Assembly (NCBI RefSeq): GCF_011682175.1
Contig: NZ_WHJG01000008.1
Coordinates: 143,270-207,269 of the forward strand
Length of the DNA stretch: 64,000 nucleotides
Origin: Massilia frigida
Lineage (GTDB): Bacteria; Pseudomonadota; Gammaproteobacteria; Burkholderiales; Burkholderiaceae_D
Direction of reading: 5' to 3'
Under the pieces are notes generated by a model. That model did not search any database. It had not been told where the DNA came from and saw only the letters and a list, made by a program, of their open reading frames with translations. The position numbers and the translations under genes are program-made. This document shows, in pieces, positions 34,601-43,532 of this stretch (position 1 is the stretch's first letter; each line of letters begins with the position of its first letter).

Positions 34601-36012
34601 ACCAGACCACCAACGCAGCGCTTGCAGCGCAGTTTGCGCAGGCGCTTGACGCGTTGCGTGCACAAGGCGGGGCCATGGCGCCATCGGTGGCCATCGCCTA
34701 CAGCGGCGGGCTCGATTCCTCGGCCCTGCTGCACCTGGCGGCGCAGTACGCGTCCGCCAGCGATATTCCCCTGTTTGCTTTCCACGTCCACCACGGCATC
34801 AGTCCCAACGCCGATGCCTGGCTGGCGCATTGCGAAGCGGCCTGCGCCGCTCTGGGCGTGCCGTTCGCGGCGCGCCGCGTGGTGCTGGAAAAGACCAAAT
34901 CGGGCGTCGAGGCGGCCGCGCGCAAGCTGCGCTACGCCGCCCTGGGCGCCCTGTGCGCCGAGCATGGCGTGCGCCTGATGCTGACCGCCCACCATCTCGA
35001 CGACCAGGCCGAAACCGTGCTGCTGCAACTGCTGCGCGGCTCCGGCACGGCCGGCCTGTCCGGCATGGATGCGGCCAACGCCGCGCCCGAACTGCTGGGC
35101 AACCCGGATCTGGTGATGGCGCGCCCCTTGCTGCCGGTCTCGCGCCAGCAGCTCGAAGCCTACGTGGCCGCGTATGGCATCGCCTGGGTCGAGGACGAAT
35201 CGAATACCCATCCACGCTATGCCCGCAATGCCTTGCGCCACCAGGTGATGCCGGCATTGGCCACGGCCTTTCCCGGCTACCAGGAACGCTTTGCGCGCAG
35301 CGCCGCGCACGCGCAGTCGGCCCAGCGCCTGTTGACCGAACTGGCCGTGCAAGACCTGGCCGGCTGCCTGGTCGGCGATTGCATCGACGTCGCCCAACTG
35401 CGTGGAATGAGCCTGGCGCGCGCCTACAATATGCTGCGCTACTGGTTCGGCCTGCGCGCGCTGCGCATGCCGTCCACCGCCTGGCTGACCGAAATGGTGA
35501 CCCAGCTGGTCGAAGCACGCCATGACGCGCAGCTGCTGGTGACGCACCCCGACTGCCACATCCGGCGCCACCGCGACCGCCTGTACATCACGCCCAGGCT
35601 GGCCGACCTGGCCGGCCAGCGCGATCCGGACGACGAGGGCGTTTTCGTCAAGGAAGGCGAGCGCTTCACCTGGAGCGGGGAGGCGAGCATGGCATTCCCG
35701 GCCTACGGCGGGGTGCTGCATTTCGACGCGGCGGAGCAGGGTTTCGAGGCTGGCTGGCTGCGCGCCCAGTCCTTGCAAATCGACTTCCGCAAGGGCGGCG
35801 AGCGCCTCAAACCGGCCGCCAACCGGCCCACGCGTCCGCTCAAGTACCACTACCAGGCTTGCAACGTGCCCGCCTGGGAGCGCGAGCGCTTGCCGGTTGT
35901 GACCAGCGGCAAGGATTTACTGTTCGCGGCCGGCATCGGCATGGATTGCCATCACTTCGGTTCCACTCCGGCGTCCCTGGTCAGCCTGCGCTGGGAAGCG
36001 CGCCCGGCCTGA
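34597..36012 (+). CDS. tilS: tRNA(Ile)-lysidine synthase
   Basis: 471 aa from GTG 34597 (overlapping the accA stop). The PP-loop ATPase motif [12 protein letters not shown] (about 31-42) and [22 protein letters not shown] are diagnostic. C-terminal substrate-binding domains (about 230-470) follow, with [21 protein letters not shown] in two runs. TilS converts C34 of the tRNA-Ile CAU anticodon to lysidine so AUA is read correctly; it is essential. Length is normal for the two-domain proteobacterial form. Confidence 0.95.
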   Translation: MNQTTNAALAAQFAQALDALRAQGGAMAPSVAIAYSGGLDSSALLHLAAQYASASDIPLFAFHVHHGISPNADAWLAHCEAACAALGVPFAARRVVLEKTKSGVEAAARKLRYAALGALCAEHGVRLMLTAHHLDDQAETVLLQLLRGSGTAGLSGMDAANAAPELLGNPDLVMARPLLPVSRQQLEAYVAAYGIAWVEDESNTHPRYARNALRHQVMPALATAFPGYQERFARSAAHAQSAQRLLTELAVQDLAGCLVGDCIDVAQLRGMSLARAYNMLRYWFGLRALRMPSTAWLTEMVTQLVEARHDAQLLVTHPDCHIRRHRDRLYITPRLADLAGQRDPDDEGVFVKEGERFTWSGEASMAFPAYGGVLHFDAAEQGFEAGWLRAQSLQIDFRKGGERLKPAANRPTRPLKYHYQACNVPAWERERLPVVTSGKDLLFAAGIGMDCHHFGSTPASLVSLRWEARPA

Positions 36013-36144
36013 CGACTACGCAGAAACGTAATTTCGATATAGCAATAACATATAGGTTTGGCCGCCGACTGCCTTGTTTTTCTGCATCGCAGCATGTAGA
36101 GTAAAGCCCTCCTTTTTCATTAACCGAGCGGAAACTTCACTCTT

Positions 36145-37392
36145 ATGGCTTTAATCGTCCACAAATATGGCGGAACGTCGATGGGCTCGACCGACCGCAT
36201 CAAGAACGTTGCGGCACGCGTCGCCAAGTGGCATGACGCGGGGCACCAGATTATTGTTGTGCCTTCGGCAATGTCCGGCGAAACCAATCGCCTGATCGGT
36301 CTGGCAAAACAATTGATGGACCAGCCTGATCCGCGCGAACTGGACATGATTGCCTCCACCGGTGAACAGGTTTCGGTCGGCTTGCTGGCGATGGCCTTGC
36401 TGGCGATCGGCAAGCCGGCTGTCTCGTACGCCGGCTGGCAAGTCGCGATCAAGACCGACTCGGCCTTCACCAAGGCGCGCATCGAATCGATCGACGACGT
36501 CAAGGTCAAGGCCGACCTCGATGCTGGCAAGATCGTGATCATCACCGGTTTCCAGGGTGTCGATGCGAACGGCAACATCGCCACGCTCGGCCGCGGCGGC
36601 TCGGATACCTCGGCCGTGGCGATCGCGGCGGCGATGAAGGCCCAGGAATGCCTGATCTACACCGATGTCGACGGCGTCTACACGACCGACCCGCGCGTGG
36701 TGTCGGAAGCGCGCCGCCTGAAGACCATTACGTTTGAAGAAATGCTGGAGCTGGCCTCGCTGGGCTCGAAAGTGCTGCAGAGCCGTTCCGTCGAATTCGC
36801 TGGCAATTACCGCGTGCCGACCCGCGTGCTGTCGTCGCTGACCGATCCCCTGATGCCGCTCGAAGAAGAAGCCAACTCGGGCACCCTGATTTCGTTTGAG
36901 GAAGATACAAATATGGAACAAGCTGTCATCTCCGGCATCGCATTCAACCGCGACGAAGCCAAAATCACCATCCTGGGCGTGCCGGACAAGCCGGGCGTGG
37001 CGTACCACATCCTGGGGCCGGTGGCCGATGCCAACATCGAAGTCGACATGATCATCCAGAACCAGTCGGTGGAAGGCAAGACCGACTTCACGTTCACGGT
37101 CTCGCGCGGCGAATATGTGAAGGCGATGGGCGTGCTCGAAGGCGTCAAGACCGATATCGGCGCGGCCAGCATTTCGGGCGACGCCAAGGTGTCGAAAGTG
37201 TCGGTGGTCGGCGTGGGCATGCGCAGCCACGTGGGCGTGGCGTCGCAGATGTTCCGCACCCTGTCGGAAGAGGGCATCAACATCCTGATGATCTCGACTT
37301 CGGAGATCAAGATCTCGGTGCTGATCGATGAAAAGTACATGGAACTGGCGGTGCGCGCCCTGCATAAAGCGTTTGATTTGGAAAAAGCATAA
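36145..37392 (+). CDS. lysC: Aspartate kinase (alpha/beta type)
   Basis: 415 aa. The N-terminal kinase domain (about 1-245) has KYGGTSMG, GRGGSDTSAVAIAAA and YTDVDGVYTTDPR; two ACT domains (about 265-410) bind lysine or threonine for feedback control. It phosphorylates aspartate, opening the lysine, threonine, methionine and diaminopimelate branch. An internal in-frame ATG with its own GAGGAAG site (see separate entry) suggests an alpha2-beta2 enzyme, as known in several bacteria. Family members in Burkholderiales are the same length. Confidence 0.96.
   Translation: MALIVHKYGGTSMGSTDRIKNVAARVAKWHDAGHQIIVVPSAMSGETNRLIGLAKQLMDQPDPRELDMIASTGEQVSVGLLAMALLAIGKPAVSYAGWQVAIKTDSAFTKARIESIDDVKVKADLDAGKIVIITGFQGVDANGNIATLGRGGSDTSAVAIAAAMKAQECLIYTDVDGVYTTDPRVVSEARRLKTITFEEMLELASLGSKVLQSRSVEFAGNYRVPTRVLSSLTDPLMPLEEEANSGTLISFEEDTNMEQAVISGIAFNRDEAKITILGVPDKPGVAYHILGPVADANIEVDMIIQNQSVEGKTDFTFTVSRGEYVKAMGVLEGVKTDIGAASISGDAKVSKVSVVGVGMRSHVGVASQMFRTLSEEGINILMISTSEIKISVLIDEKYMELAVRALHKAFDLEKA
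36913..37392 (+). CDS. Probable internal-start beta subunit of aspartate kinase
   Basis: ATG 36913 (MEQAVISGIAFNRDEAK) is in frame with lysC and preceded by GAGGAAG at about 8 bases. The product of about 159 residues would comprise just the two ACT domains, matching the separately initiated beta subunit reported in Bacillus, Corynebacterium, Thermus and Pseudomonas. Expression here is inference. Confidence 0.55.
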   Translation: MEQAVISGIAFNRDEAKITILGVPDKPGVAYHILGPVADANIEVDMIIQNQSVEGKTDFTFTVSRGEYVKAMGVLEGVKTDIGAASISGDAKVSKVSVVGVGMRSHVGVASQMFRTLSEEGINILMISTSEIKISVLIDEKYMELAVRALHKAFDLEKA

Positions 37393-37418
37393 TATTTCCA
37401 AAAAGTGGGTGCGCATCA

Positions 37419-37447
37419 TTGCAAAATCCACGCCCAGCCGGTATGAT
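37419..37447 (+). promoter_or_regulatory. Sigma-70 promoter of the first tRNA-Ser
   Basis: TTGCAA (37419-37424), a 17-bp spacer and TATGAT (37442-37447), ending 38 bases before the tRNA. It is among the best promoter matches in the window. Confidence 0.75.
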
Positions 37448-37485
37448 CTTGGTCTTCTGATCTGGTGAAACCTACTGGGCAGAAT

Positions 37486-37577
37486 GGAGACGTGGCCGAG
37501 TGGCCGAAGGCACGTCCCTGCTAAGGACGCATATGGGGTAACCTGTATCGTGAGTTCGAATCTCACCGTCTCCGCCA
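37486..37577 (+). tRNA. tRNA-Ser (GCT), copy 1
   Basis: A 92-nt class II tRNA with encoded CCA: acceptor GGAGACG / CGTCTCC, anticodon loop CTGCTAA (anticodon GCT), long variable arm and GTTCGAATC T-loop. Confidence 0.97.
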
Positions 37578-37610
37578 AAATTCTGTCCGGCTTGCTCCCG
37601 GACTGTCAAC

Positions 37611-37650
37611 AAACCCGCAGCGCTCGTCACGAGACTGCGGGTTTTTTGTT
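37611..37650 (+). terminator. Terminator after tRNA-Ser copy 1
   Basis: AAACCCGCAG / CTGCGGGTTT stem followed by a T-rich run (TTTTTTGTTTTTG), 34 bases after the tRNA. Confidence 0.9.
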
Positions 37651-37779
37651 TTTGTTTGCCTGCATGCCCCGGCGAAGCGTTAATTTTTTCGGGAAGAGGG
37701 TGCTGCGGCCCTGTTCGCCGCCGCAGGAATCCGGTATGATCTTGGTCTTCTGGCTTAGCAATATTGTGTAGGCCGGGAT

Positions 37780-37871
37780 GGAGACGTGGCCGAGTGGCCG
37801 AAGGCACGTCCCTGCTAAGGACGCATATGGGGTAACCTGTATCGTGAGTTCGAATCTCACCGTCTCCGCCA
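37780..37871 (+). tRNA. tRNA-Ser (GCT), copy 2
   Basis: Identical in sequence to copy 1, including CCA, 294 bp downstream. Confidence 0.97.
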
Positions 37872-37902
37872 AAATTCTGTCCGGGTTGCTCCCGGACTGA
37901 CA

Positions 37903-37944
37903 AAAAACCCGCAGCGCTCTTCATGAGACTGCGGGTTTTTTGTT
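37903..37944 (+). terminator. Terminator after tRNA-Ser copy 2
   Basis: AAAACCCGCAG / CTGCGGGTTTT stem with a T-run. It matches the first copy's terminator, with a slightly changed loop. Confidence 0.9.
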
Positions 37945-38071
37945 TTCCCATGTCCAGTCTTCGCTTACGCCCTCCGATTTCTGGTGCGACGCGTGGAACC
38001 GTTGGGCGCCGCCGCAGTCCAATCATATGCGGGCGATAGGCGCTGCGGAGATTCGGCTCCCCCCGATCCCC

Positions 38072-38498
38072 TCATGTCGAGTTCCGCACGCTCAATATTC
38101 CCCTGGAAACCTATCCGGCCGCGATCAAGGCCATCACGCCCCTGATCGACGCCGGCAAGTCCGAGGAAGCGAAGACGGCGCTGCGCACCATGCTCAACAC
38201 CCTGGTGGTGACGACCGAGGTGGTGCCGCTGCCCAGGCTGCGGGCGGAGGAACAGATCAAGGCGGCCCAGGCGCTTGCCGAAAAAGCCAACCGCAGCAAG
38301 GATGAAAACGACAAGCTGGCCCAGAGCATTGCGGCCGCGCGCGACCAGTTGAACATTGCCGAGCTGCTCGGCTACGGCGACAAGAAAGACTACAAGCCGA
38401 TGTACCAGCAGATCGACGATATCGAGAAGAAAACGGCGGGCGGCAAATGGGGCAAGGGCTGGTTCGAGAAGATCAGGCAGCAACTCGCAGAGTGGAGG
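38072..38498 (+). pseudogene. C-terminal remnant of a YfdX-family protein
   Basis: About 142 codons from VEFRTLNIPLETYPAAIKAI through TMLNTLVVTTEVVPLPRLRA to GWFEKIRQQLAEW resemble the C-terminal two-thirds of YfdX-type periplasmic stress proteins. The signal peptide and N-terminus are missing: upstream sequence (37945-38071) does not continue the protein. No stop codon separates it from the Rieske gene, so the frame runs on into that gene (ORF 38190-39173). Truncation is the main observation; whether an internal ATG (38190) yields a product is unknown. Confidence 0.65.
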
Positions 38499-38573
38499 AC
38501 TTGCGTCGGCGGGTACCGGCGAGGCGCCTCCGCGCTGCGCCGTTCAAACCTCGCCGCTACGACAGGAATACCT

Positions 38574-39173
38574 ATGCCGGGCTACGCCAAACTGAATCGG
38601 GACCGTAGACAATGGCTGCTCGCGGCAACCGGCGTGAGCGGTGGCGCCGTGCTGGCCGCCGCCGCGATTCCTTTCGTGGAAAGCCTGGCGCCGGGCGAAG
38701 CGGCCAAGGCCGCCGGTGCTCCGGTCGAAGTCGATATCAGCCAGATCGCACCGGGAGCGCTGCTCACCATCGAGTGGCGCGGGCGGCCGGTGTGGATACT
38801 GCACCGTACCGAGCGCATGCTGACTCTGCTGCGCTGCAACGATGCGCGCCTGGCCGATCCGCGCTCGGAACAAGCGCAGCAGCCAGCGTATGCGGCCAAT
38901 CCGACCCGTTCGATCCGCCCGGCGTTTCTGGTGGCCACCGGCATCTGCACGCGCCTCGGTTGCGTGCCCGTGTACCGGCCCGAGGTGGCGCCGGCGGACC
39001 TGGGCGGCGACTGGAGCGGCGGATTTTATTGCCCCTGCCACGGTTCCCGCTTCGACCTTGCCGGCCGCGTCTTCAAGAACGTTCCGGCCCCGAGCAACCT
39101 GGAAATTCCACCTCACGAATACCTGGGCGATACCCGCCTGCGCATCGGCGCCGACCGCGAACACCCCGCCTGA
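38574..39173 (+). CDS. petA: Orphan Rieske iron-sulfur protein with an altered ligand motif
   Basis: 199 aa from ATG 38574, preceded by AGGA. The N-terminus has a twin-arginine-type start (DRRQWLLAATGVSGG) and one membrane helix, as in the ubiquinol-cytochrome c reductase Rieske subunit. The C-terminal cluster domain has box 2 CPCHGSRFD intact, but box 1 reads CTRLGC rather than CTHLGC: the cluster-ligand His is Arg (codon CGC). Cytochrome b and c1 genes do not follow, unlike a normal petABC operon. It may therefore be a decaying or repurposed paralogue; the symbol indicates family, not proven function. Confidence 0.8.
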   Translation: MPGYAKLNRDRRQWLLAATGVSGGAVLAAAAIPFVESLAPGEAAKAAGAPVEVDISQIAPGALLTIEWRGRPVWILHRTERMLTLLRCNDARLADPRSEQAQQPAYAANPTRSIRPAFLVATGICTRLGCVPVYRPEVAPADLGGDWSGGFYCPCHGSRFDLAGRVFKNVPAPSNLEIPPHEYLGDTRLRIGADREHPA

Positions 39174-39519
39174 GTATGCCTCGCAAACTACGCGCGCAGG
39201 CGACCCTGATGGCTTGATATCGGCGCGATCCACCCGGACTTGGCGCAGCCGGACGAGCAAACTTCCGCTGCCGCTGCCGCTGCCGCTGCCGCTGCCGCTG
39301 CCTGGGCCGGCGCGCGCCTGCCGGACTACATGACATAGTGGCGGCAAGCGCATTCCTACACCAATTCTGCGATAACGCCTATTCATCCGCGCCAGGGACA
39401 GGATTAACATGGATGGTCTCCGCAAGGCCGCTGCGGCGAGCGTCGCCCGCACGAGGACGCATGGCGACAAGCCGCTCCGGCTGCGCTGACTCATCTCAAT
39501 CGATAATCAGGAGGAAACC
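39174..39519. other. Intergenic stretch with a hexanucleotide array, no gene recognised
   Basis: Apart from the CCGCTG array at 39265-39302, the only notable element is the AGGAGG just before the SRPBCC gene at 39520. Short frames on both strands show no coding character. Confidence 0.5.
39265..39302 (+). repeat. Six-copy CCGCTG hexanucleotide array
   Basis: Six exact tandem copies of CCGCTG plus two bases. It is intergenic in the annotation proposed here and is a likely slippage-prone variable locus. Confidence 0.9.
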
Positions 39520-40080
39520 ATGTTGAGCCGTATTCTCGGGTTGGTGGCTGTTGCGGTCGGTGGAACCTTGCTGGCCAAGCAAATGCAAAAGCCTGGCGAC
39601 AAGGGCAGTGAATCGCGTGTCAGTATCGACGTCGATCTCCCGGTGCGCACTGTCTACGATCAGTTCACGCAGTTCGAGCAATTTCCACAGTTTATGGAAA
39701 GTGTGCATGAAGTGCGCCAGCTCGACGACAAGCGCCTGCACTGGAAGGCGGACGTGTTCGGCAAGGTCATCGAGTGGGATGCCGACATCACTGAGCAGGT
39801 CCCGGACAAAAAAATCGCCTGGCGCAGCACTTCCGGCACGCCGAACGGTGGCACGGTGAGGTTCAAGGAACTGTCGGGCGGGCGCACCAATGTCACGCTT
39901 GAGCTGTACTACGAACCGCAAGACGCGCTGGAAACCCTGGGCGATATGGCCGGGGCCGTCCGCATGCAGGCGCGCGCCAACCTGCAACGCTTCAAGGACA
40001 TGCTGGAGCAGCGCGGCAGCGAAACGGGCGCGTGGCGCGGCACCATATCGAAAGAGAGCGGGGCAGGGCCGATGCACTGA
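39520..40080 (+). CDS. SRPBCC-family (START-like) membrane-anchored protein
   Basis: 186 aa. A short N-terminal hydrophobic segment (ILGLVAVAVGGTLLA) is followed by a ligand-binding fold: VSIDVDLPVRTVYDQFTQFEQF, LHWKADVFGKVIEWDADITEQVPDKKIAW and a final long helix (GAVRMQARANLQRFKDMLEQRG), typical of Polyketide_cyc2/COQ10-like domains. Such proteins bind hydrophobic small molecules. It has a strong AGGAGG site. No pathway partner is adjacent. Confidence 0.8.
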   Translation: MLSRILGLVAVAVGGTLLAKQMQKPGDKGSESRVSIDVDLPVRTVYDQFTQFEQFPQFMESVHEVRQLDDKRLHWKADVFGKVIEWDADITEQVPDKKIAWRSTSGTPNGGTVRFKELSGGRTNVTLELYYEPQDALETLGDMAGAVRMQARANLQRFKDMLEQRGSETGAWRGTISKESGAGPMH

Positions 40081-40215
40081 GCGATTTTCCCGTCCGCTTC
40101 GTCCGCCCGCTTCGTCCCCGGTCCGTCGCGCTGTGGATCAAACACGATGCCCGGTGCGCGGGCCGGCCAGACGACGGGCGAAACCGGTCTGTTGCGCCCG
40201 GCGCGCCGCGACTAT

Positions 40216-41691
40216 TTACGGATGCGCCGCAATCACCTGCGCCACCGCCGCCGTCAGCCGTTTTCCGTACGGCACATGCAGGAACTCGTTCGGCCCGTGC
40301 GCATTGCTCTTCGGTCCCAACACGCCGCACACCATCATCTGTGCTTTCGGAAAGCTCTTTTGCAGCAAGCCCATCAGTGGAATGGTGCCACCTTCGCCCA
40401 GATAGCCGACCGGCGTGCCGAAATGGCCCTCGCTGGCCGCGTTGACGGCGGTGGACAGCCACGGGCTCAGCTCCGGCGTATTCCAGCCGCTGGCGCCGTA
40501 CGAACCCGGCGTGCCATCCGGTACAAAGGACACGCGCGCATTGTAGGGCGCGTTATCTTCCAGCAAGGCCTTGAGTTGCAGCGCGGCGGCATTGCCGTCG
40601 AGCAGAGGCGGAATGCGCAGCGACAGCTTGAAGGCGGAGTAGGGCCGCAGCACATTGCCGGCATTGGCGAACTCTGGAAAGCCTTGCGCGCCCACCACCG
40701 ACAAAGTCGGCCGCCAGGTGCGGTTCAAGATCGCTTCGAGCGGATCGGTCGTGACCGGCAGCACCGAGCCGCCATCGGCGCCGCAGGCCCACGGCATGCG
40801 CTTGTACACTTCTTCCTTGAGGATGGCGGCGGTGGCCTTCGCTTCCTCGATACGCACGTGCGGAATTTCGCAATGGAAGCTTTCCGGCAGCAAGCGCCCG
40901 GTTTTGGCGTCTTCGAGGCGGTCCAGCAGATGGCGCAGGATGCGGAAACTCGACGGCACCACACCCGAATGGGCGCCCGAGTGGATGCCTTCGGTCAGCA
41001 CTTCCACCTTGAGCGTGCCCGATACCATGCCGCGCAGCGAGGTGGTCAGCCACAATTGGTCGTAGTTGCCGGCACCCGAATCCAGGCACACCACCAGCGA
41101 CACCTGGCCCAGGCGGTCGCCCAGCATCTCCAGGTAAGGCGGCAGGTCGTACGAGCCGCTTTCTTCGCAGGTTTCGATCAGGCCCACGCAGCGCGGGCGC
41201 GGAATGTTCTGGCGGTCCAGCGCCATGATGGCCGTGAGCGAGGCATACACGGCGTAGCCGTCATCGGCGCCGCCGCGTCCGTACAGCTTGCCGTCTTCAT
41301 ACTTGGGCGTCCACGGACCCAGGTCGCCGCGCCAGCCGTCGAATTCCGGCTGCTTGTCGAGGTGGCCATAGATCAGGATCGTATCGTTGGAAGCGGCTTT
41401 GGTGGCCGGCAACTCGAAGAAAATGACGGGCGAGCGATTCGGCGCGCGCAGCACTTCGAGTTTCAGTCCCGGAATTTTTTTGCTCCTGATCCACTCCTCG
41501 GCATCGCGCACCACGCGGTCGAGATAGCCGTTGGCTTCCCACTGGGCATCGAAGGCGGGGCTTTTGGCCGGCACGGCGATATACGACACCAGGGCCGGAA
41601 CGATTTCTTCATCCCAGACGCGGTCGGCAAAGGCCGCGAGTTCGCTTTGGGAGAGCGTGCCGCTGGTGGGCGACGAAGTTGGGTGGGTCAT
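40216..41691 (-). CDS. M20-family metallopeptidase (dipeptidase-like)
   Basis: 491 aa. The metal-binding motifs are YGHLDKQPEF (about 105-114), GRGGADDGYAVY and CEESGSYDLPPYL (catalytic Glu); a dimerisation domain is inserted (about 215-370), followed by the C-terminal HGPNEFLHV histidine. This set matches the CNDP/dipeptidase branch of M20 peptidases, which cleave short peptides. It is cytoplasmic by lack of signal peptide and stands alone. Confidence 0.88.
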   Translation of the reverse strand: MTHPTSSPTSGTLSQSELAAFADRVWDEEIVPALVSYIAVPAKSPAFDAQWEANGYLDRVVRDAEEWIRSKKIPGLKLEVLRAPNRSPVIFFELPATKAASNDTILIYGHLDKQPEFDGWRGDLGPWTPKYEDGKLYGRGGADDGYAVYASLTAIMALDRQNIPRPRCVGLIETCEESGSYDLPPYLEMLGDRLGQVSLVVCLDSGAGNYDQLWLTTSLRGMVSGTLKVEVLTEGIHSGAHSGVVPSSFRILRHLLDRLEDAKTGRLLPESFHCEIPHVRIEEAKATAAILKEEVYKRMPWACGADGGSVLPVTTDPLEAILNRTWRPTLSVVGAQGFPEFANAGNVLRPYSAFKLSLRIPPLLDGNAAALQLKALLEDNAPYNARVSFVPDGTPGSYGASGWNTPELSPWLSTAVNAASEGHFGTPVGYLGEGGTIPLMGLLQKSFPKAQMMVCGVLGPKSNAHGPNEFLHVPYGKRLTAAVAQVIAAHP

Positions 41692-41872
41692 GGCGGTTCT
41701 CTCTTGATCAGAATATTGTATTTTACTGTAGCACTTCCTTCGGTGGGGCAGGGCGGGCCATGCACGTCGCCGTTCAGCCGGTACCGTCAGCTACGTAGCC
41801 GGATTCAGGCGTATTATCTGGATATGAATCAAGCGGCAAGCATCACTTCACCACTGACCAAGGAGAACAAGC
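41692..41872. promoter_or_regulatory. Divergent regulatory region between M20 peptidase and DJ-1 genes
   Basis: A 181-bp region with an AT-rich patch (AATATTGTATTTTACTGTAG) near the peptidase start; no specific operator was recognised. Confidence 0.3.
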
Positions 41873-42454
41873 ATGGCTGGAAAGAAGATTTTGTTTCTGA
41901 CGGGCGATTTTGCGGAAGATTACGAGACCATGGTGCCGTTCCAGGCGCTGCACATGGTCGGCCACACCGTGCACGCGGTCTGTCCCGGCAAGAAAGCGGG
42001 CGACAAGATCAAGACCGCGATCCACGATTTCGAGGGCGACCAGACCTACACCGAAAAACCCGGCCATCTGTTCGCGCTCAACGCCAGCTTCGATGAGGCC
42101 GACGAAAGCAACTACGATGCCTTGATGATCGCCGGCGGCCGCGCCCCGGAATACCTGCGCCTGAACGAACGGGTGATCGAACTGGTCAGGCAGTTCGCGA
42201 AGGCCAACAAGCCGATCGCGGCGGTTTGCCATGGTGCGCAATTGCTGGCGGCCGCCGATGTGATTCGCGGCAAGCGCATTTCCGCCTATCCCGCGTGTTC
42301 GCCGGAAGTGCGCATGGCGGGCGGCGAGTACGCGCAGATCGAGGTCGACCAGGCCGTCACGGACGGTAATTTCGTCACTGCCCCGGCATGGCCGGCGCAC
42401 CCGCAGTGGCTGGCGCAGTTCCTCACGCTGCTCGGTACCGAGATCAAGCTCTGA
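41873..42454 (+). CDS. DJ-1/PfpI-family protein
   Basis: 193 aa. The nucleophile elbow [10 protein letters not shown] holds the conserved Cys (near 123), and the N-terminal [23 protein letters not shown] has the family Glu. Members include proteases, glyoxalases and deglycases of the PfpI/YhbO group; the activity of this one is unassigned. AAGGAG precedes the ATG. Confidence 0.85.
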   Translation: MAGKKILFLTGDFAEDYETMVPFQALHMVGHTVHAVCPGKKAGDKIKTAIHDFEGDQTYTEKPGHLFALNASFDEADESNYDALMIAGGRAPEYLRLNERVIELVRQFAKANKPIAAVCHGAQLLAAADVIRGKRISAYPACSPEVRMAGGEYAQIEVDQAVTDGNFVTAPAWPAHPQWLAQFLTLLGTEIKL

Positions 42455-42535
42455 CCGGCGGCGATTGATGACGTCAACGCGGCGGCGATGGCCCGGGATC
42501 GATCCATCCGCGCCATTGCCCGTGAACGCCGCGAC

Positions 42536-43330
42536 TCAGAACGTGAACGACTTCACCAGCGTCAGTTCGCCGATGCTGCGCATGGGCAGCACGAACTCTT
42601 CGCGTTTCTCGCGCGGCGTGTTTTCGTTGTACACCAGCGTCACGCGCGCGGTGATCATCTGCATCTGGCGCTTGCTTTCGTCGAAGTGATAACCGTTTGC
42701 GCCCAGCTTGCCCCAGTAATTGATGTACACATGGTAGTTCCCGCGCAAGGGTGCGGTCATGGTGAACATTTCCGGACCCGGGCCGTCCACGCTGTCGACG
42801 TCCAGCCCGCCGCCGTTGGTCAGTACCGGATGGCCGAAGTAAGCGTGCTGGCCATCGGGCGTGACGATATGCAGGTCGATCTCGGCTTCGGTATCGTCCC
42901 AGGCGCAGATGATGCGCAGGCCGGGCAGGGGCCGGCCCGAGCTGGTTTCGTAAAACTGCACGCGCCTGAGCGATTTGCCCTGCGGCGATTTGACTTCCAC
43001 GCTGTTCGACCCGGCGCCGAACAGGTAAGGGCGCGCGTAGTGGCCCTGCTCGTCCGTCATCAGGCGCAGGGGATTGCCGTTGACCACCAACTGGTGCGCC
43101 TCGCGCTTGCCGGCGGCCGCCGCGATGCGCCCCTTGATCATGCTGCGCTTGCTCTGGGCGCCGCGGTCGATCGGCGAATTGGGATAGGCCACGGTAGCGT
43201 CATCGCTTTTGTCGACCAGGCCCGAGCGGTTCCAGCCACCCACCGGGGAGGCAATTTCCGTCGCCATTGCGGGCGGCAGGGCCAAGGCCAGTGCCAAGGC
43301 TGCGAGGCACGGCGTCAAGTTCGTTTTCAT
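42536..43330 (-). CDS. Secreted DUF2135 (YfaP-like) protein
   Basis: 264 aa from ATG 43330 with a signal peptide (LAALALALALPPAMA). The C-terminal domain shows AWDDTEAEIDLHIVTPDGQHAYF and GPEMFTMTAPLRGNYHVYINYWG, characteristic of DUF2135/YfaP proteins. The aspartates may bind metal. The family is often found in surface or von Willebrand-linked gene clusters, but none is seen here. The open frame extends to 43669 but without a signal peptide. Confidence 0.78.
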   Translation of the reverse strand: MKTNLTPCLAALALALALPPAMATEIASPVGGWNRSGLVDKSDDATVAYPNSPIDRGAQSKRSMIKGRIAAAAGKREAHQLVVNGNPLRLMTDEQGHYARPYLFGAGSNSVEVKSPQGKSLRRVQFYETSSGRPLPGLRIICAWDDTEAEIDLHIVTPDGQHAYFGHPVLTNGGGLDVDSVDGPGPEMFTMTAPLRGNYHVYINYWGKLGANGYHFDESKRQMQMITARVTLVYNENTPREKREEFVLPMRSIGELTLVKSFTF

Positions 43331-43532
43331 CAGGGGGCTCCATGCGGTTGGCGCGATTGTAACCGCTCGCCCGGCCAAGGGGACAGGCAAGGCGGGGGAA
43401 GCCGGCCGCCCGGAAACGGCGTCATGCGCTGACAGCGGAGCTTGCGGTAGCTCGTCCCGCCCGGCACGCCAACGGTCAACATGGTTCCAGGTGCACCCCA
43501 GGTGCAAGGATAGAACTGATCGGAGAGCAATC

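Larger units (their letters stand above)
37438..37944 (+). repeat. Tandem duplication of a tRNA-Ser transcription unit
   Basis: Two copies of about 210 bp (from 37438 and 37731, 293-bp offset) each hold the TATGAT region, the same downstream leader start, an identical tRNA-Ser and a near-identical terminator. The 80 bp between the copies is unrelated, and the -35 TTGCAA lies outside the duplicated part. Confidence 0.85.

Noticed and set aside
37472..38026. Protein-like frame reading MAETVRFELTIQVTPYAS opposite the tRNA-Ser genes
   Set aside because: It is the reverse translation of tRNA-Ser, a frequent false annotation.
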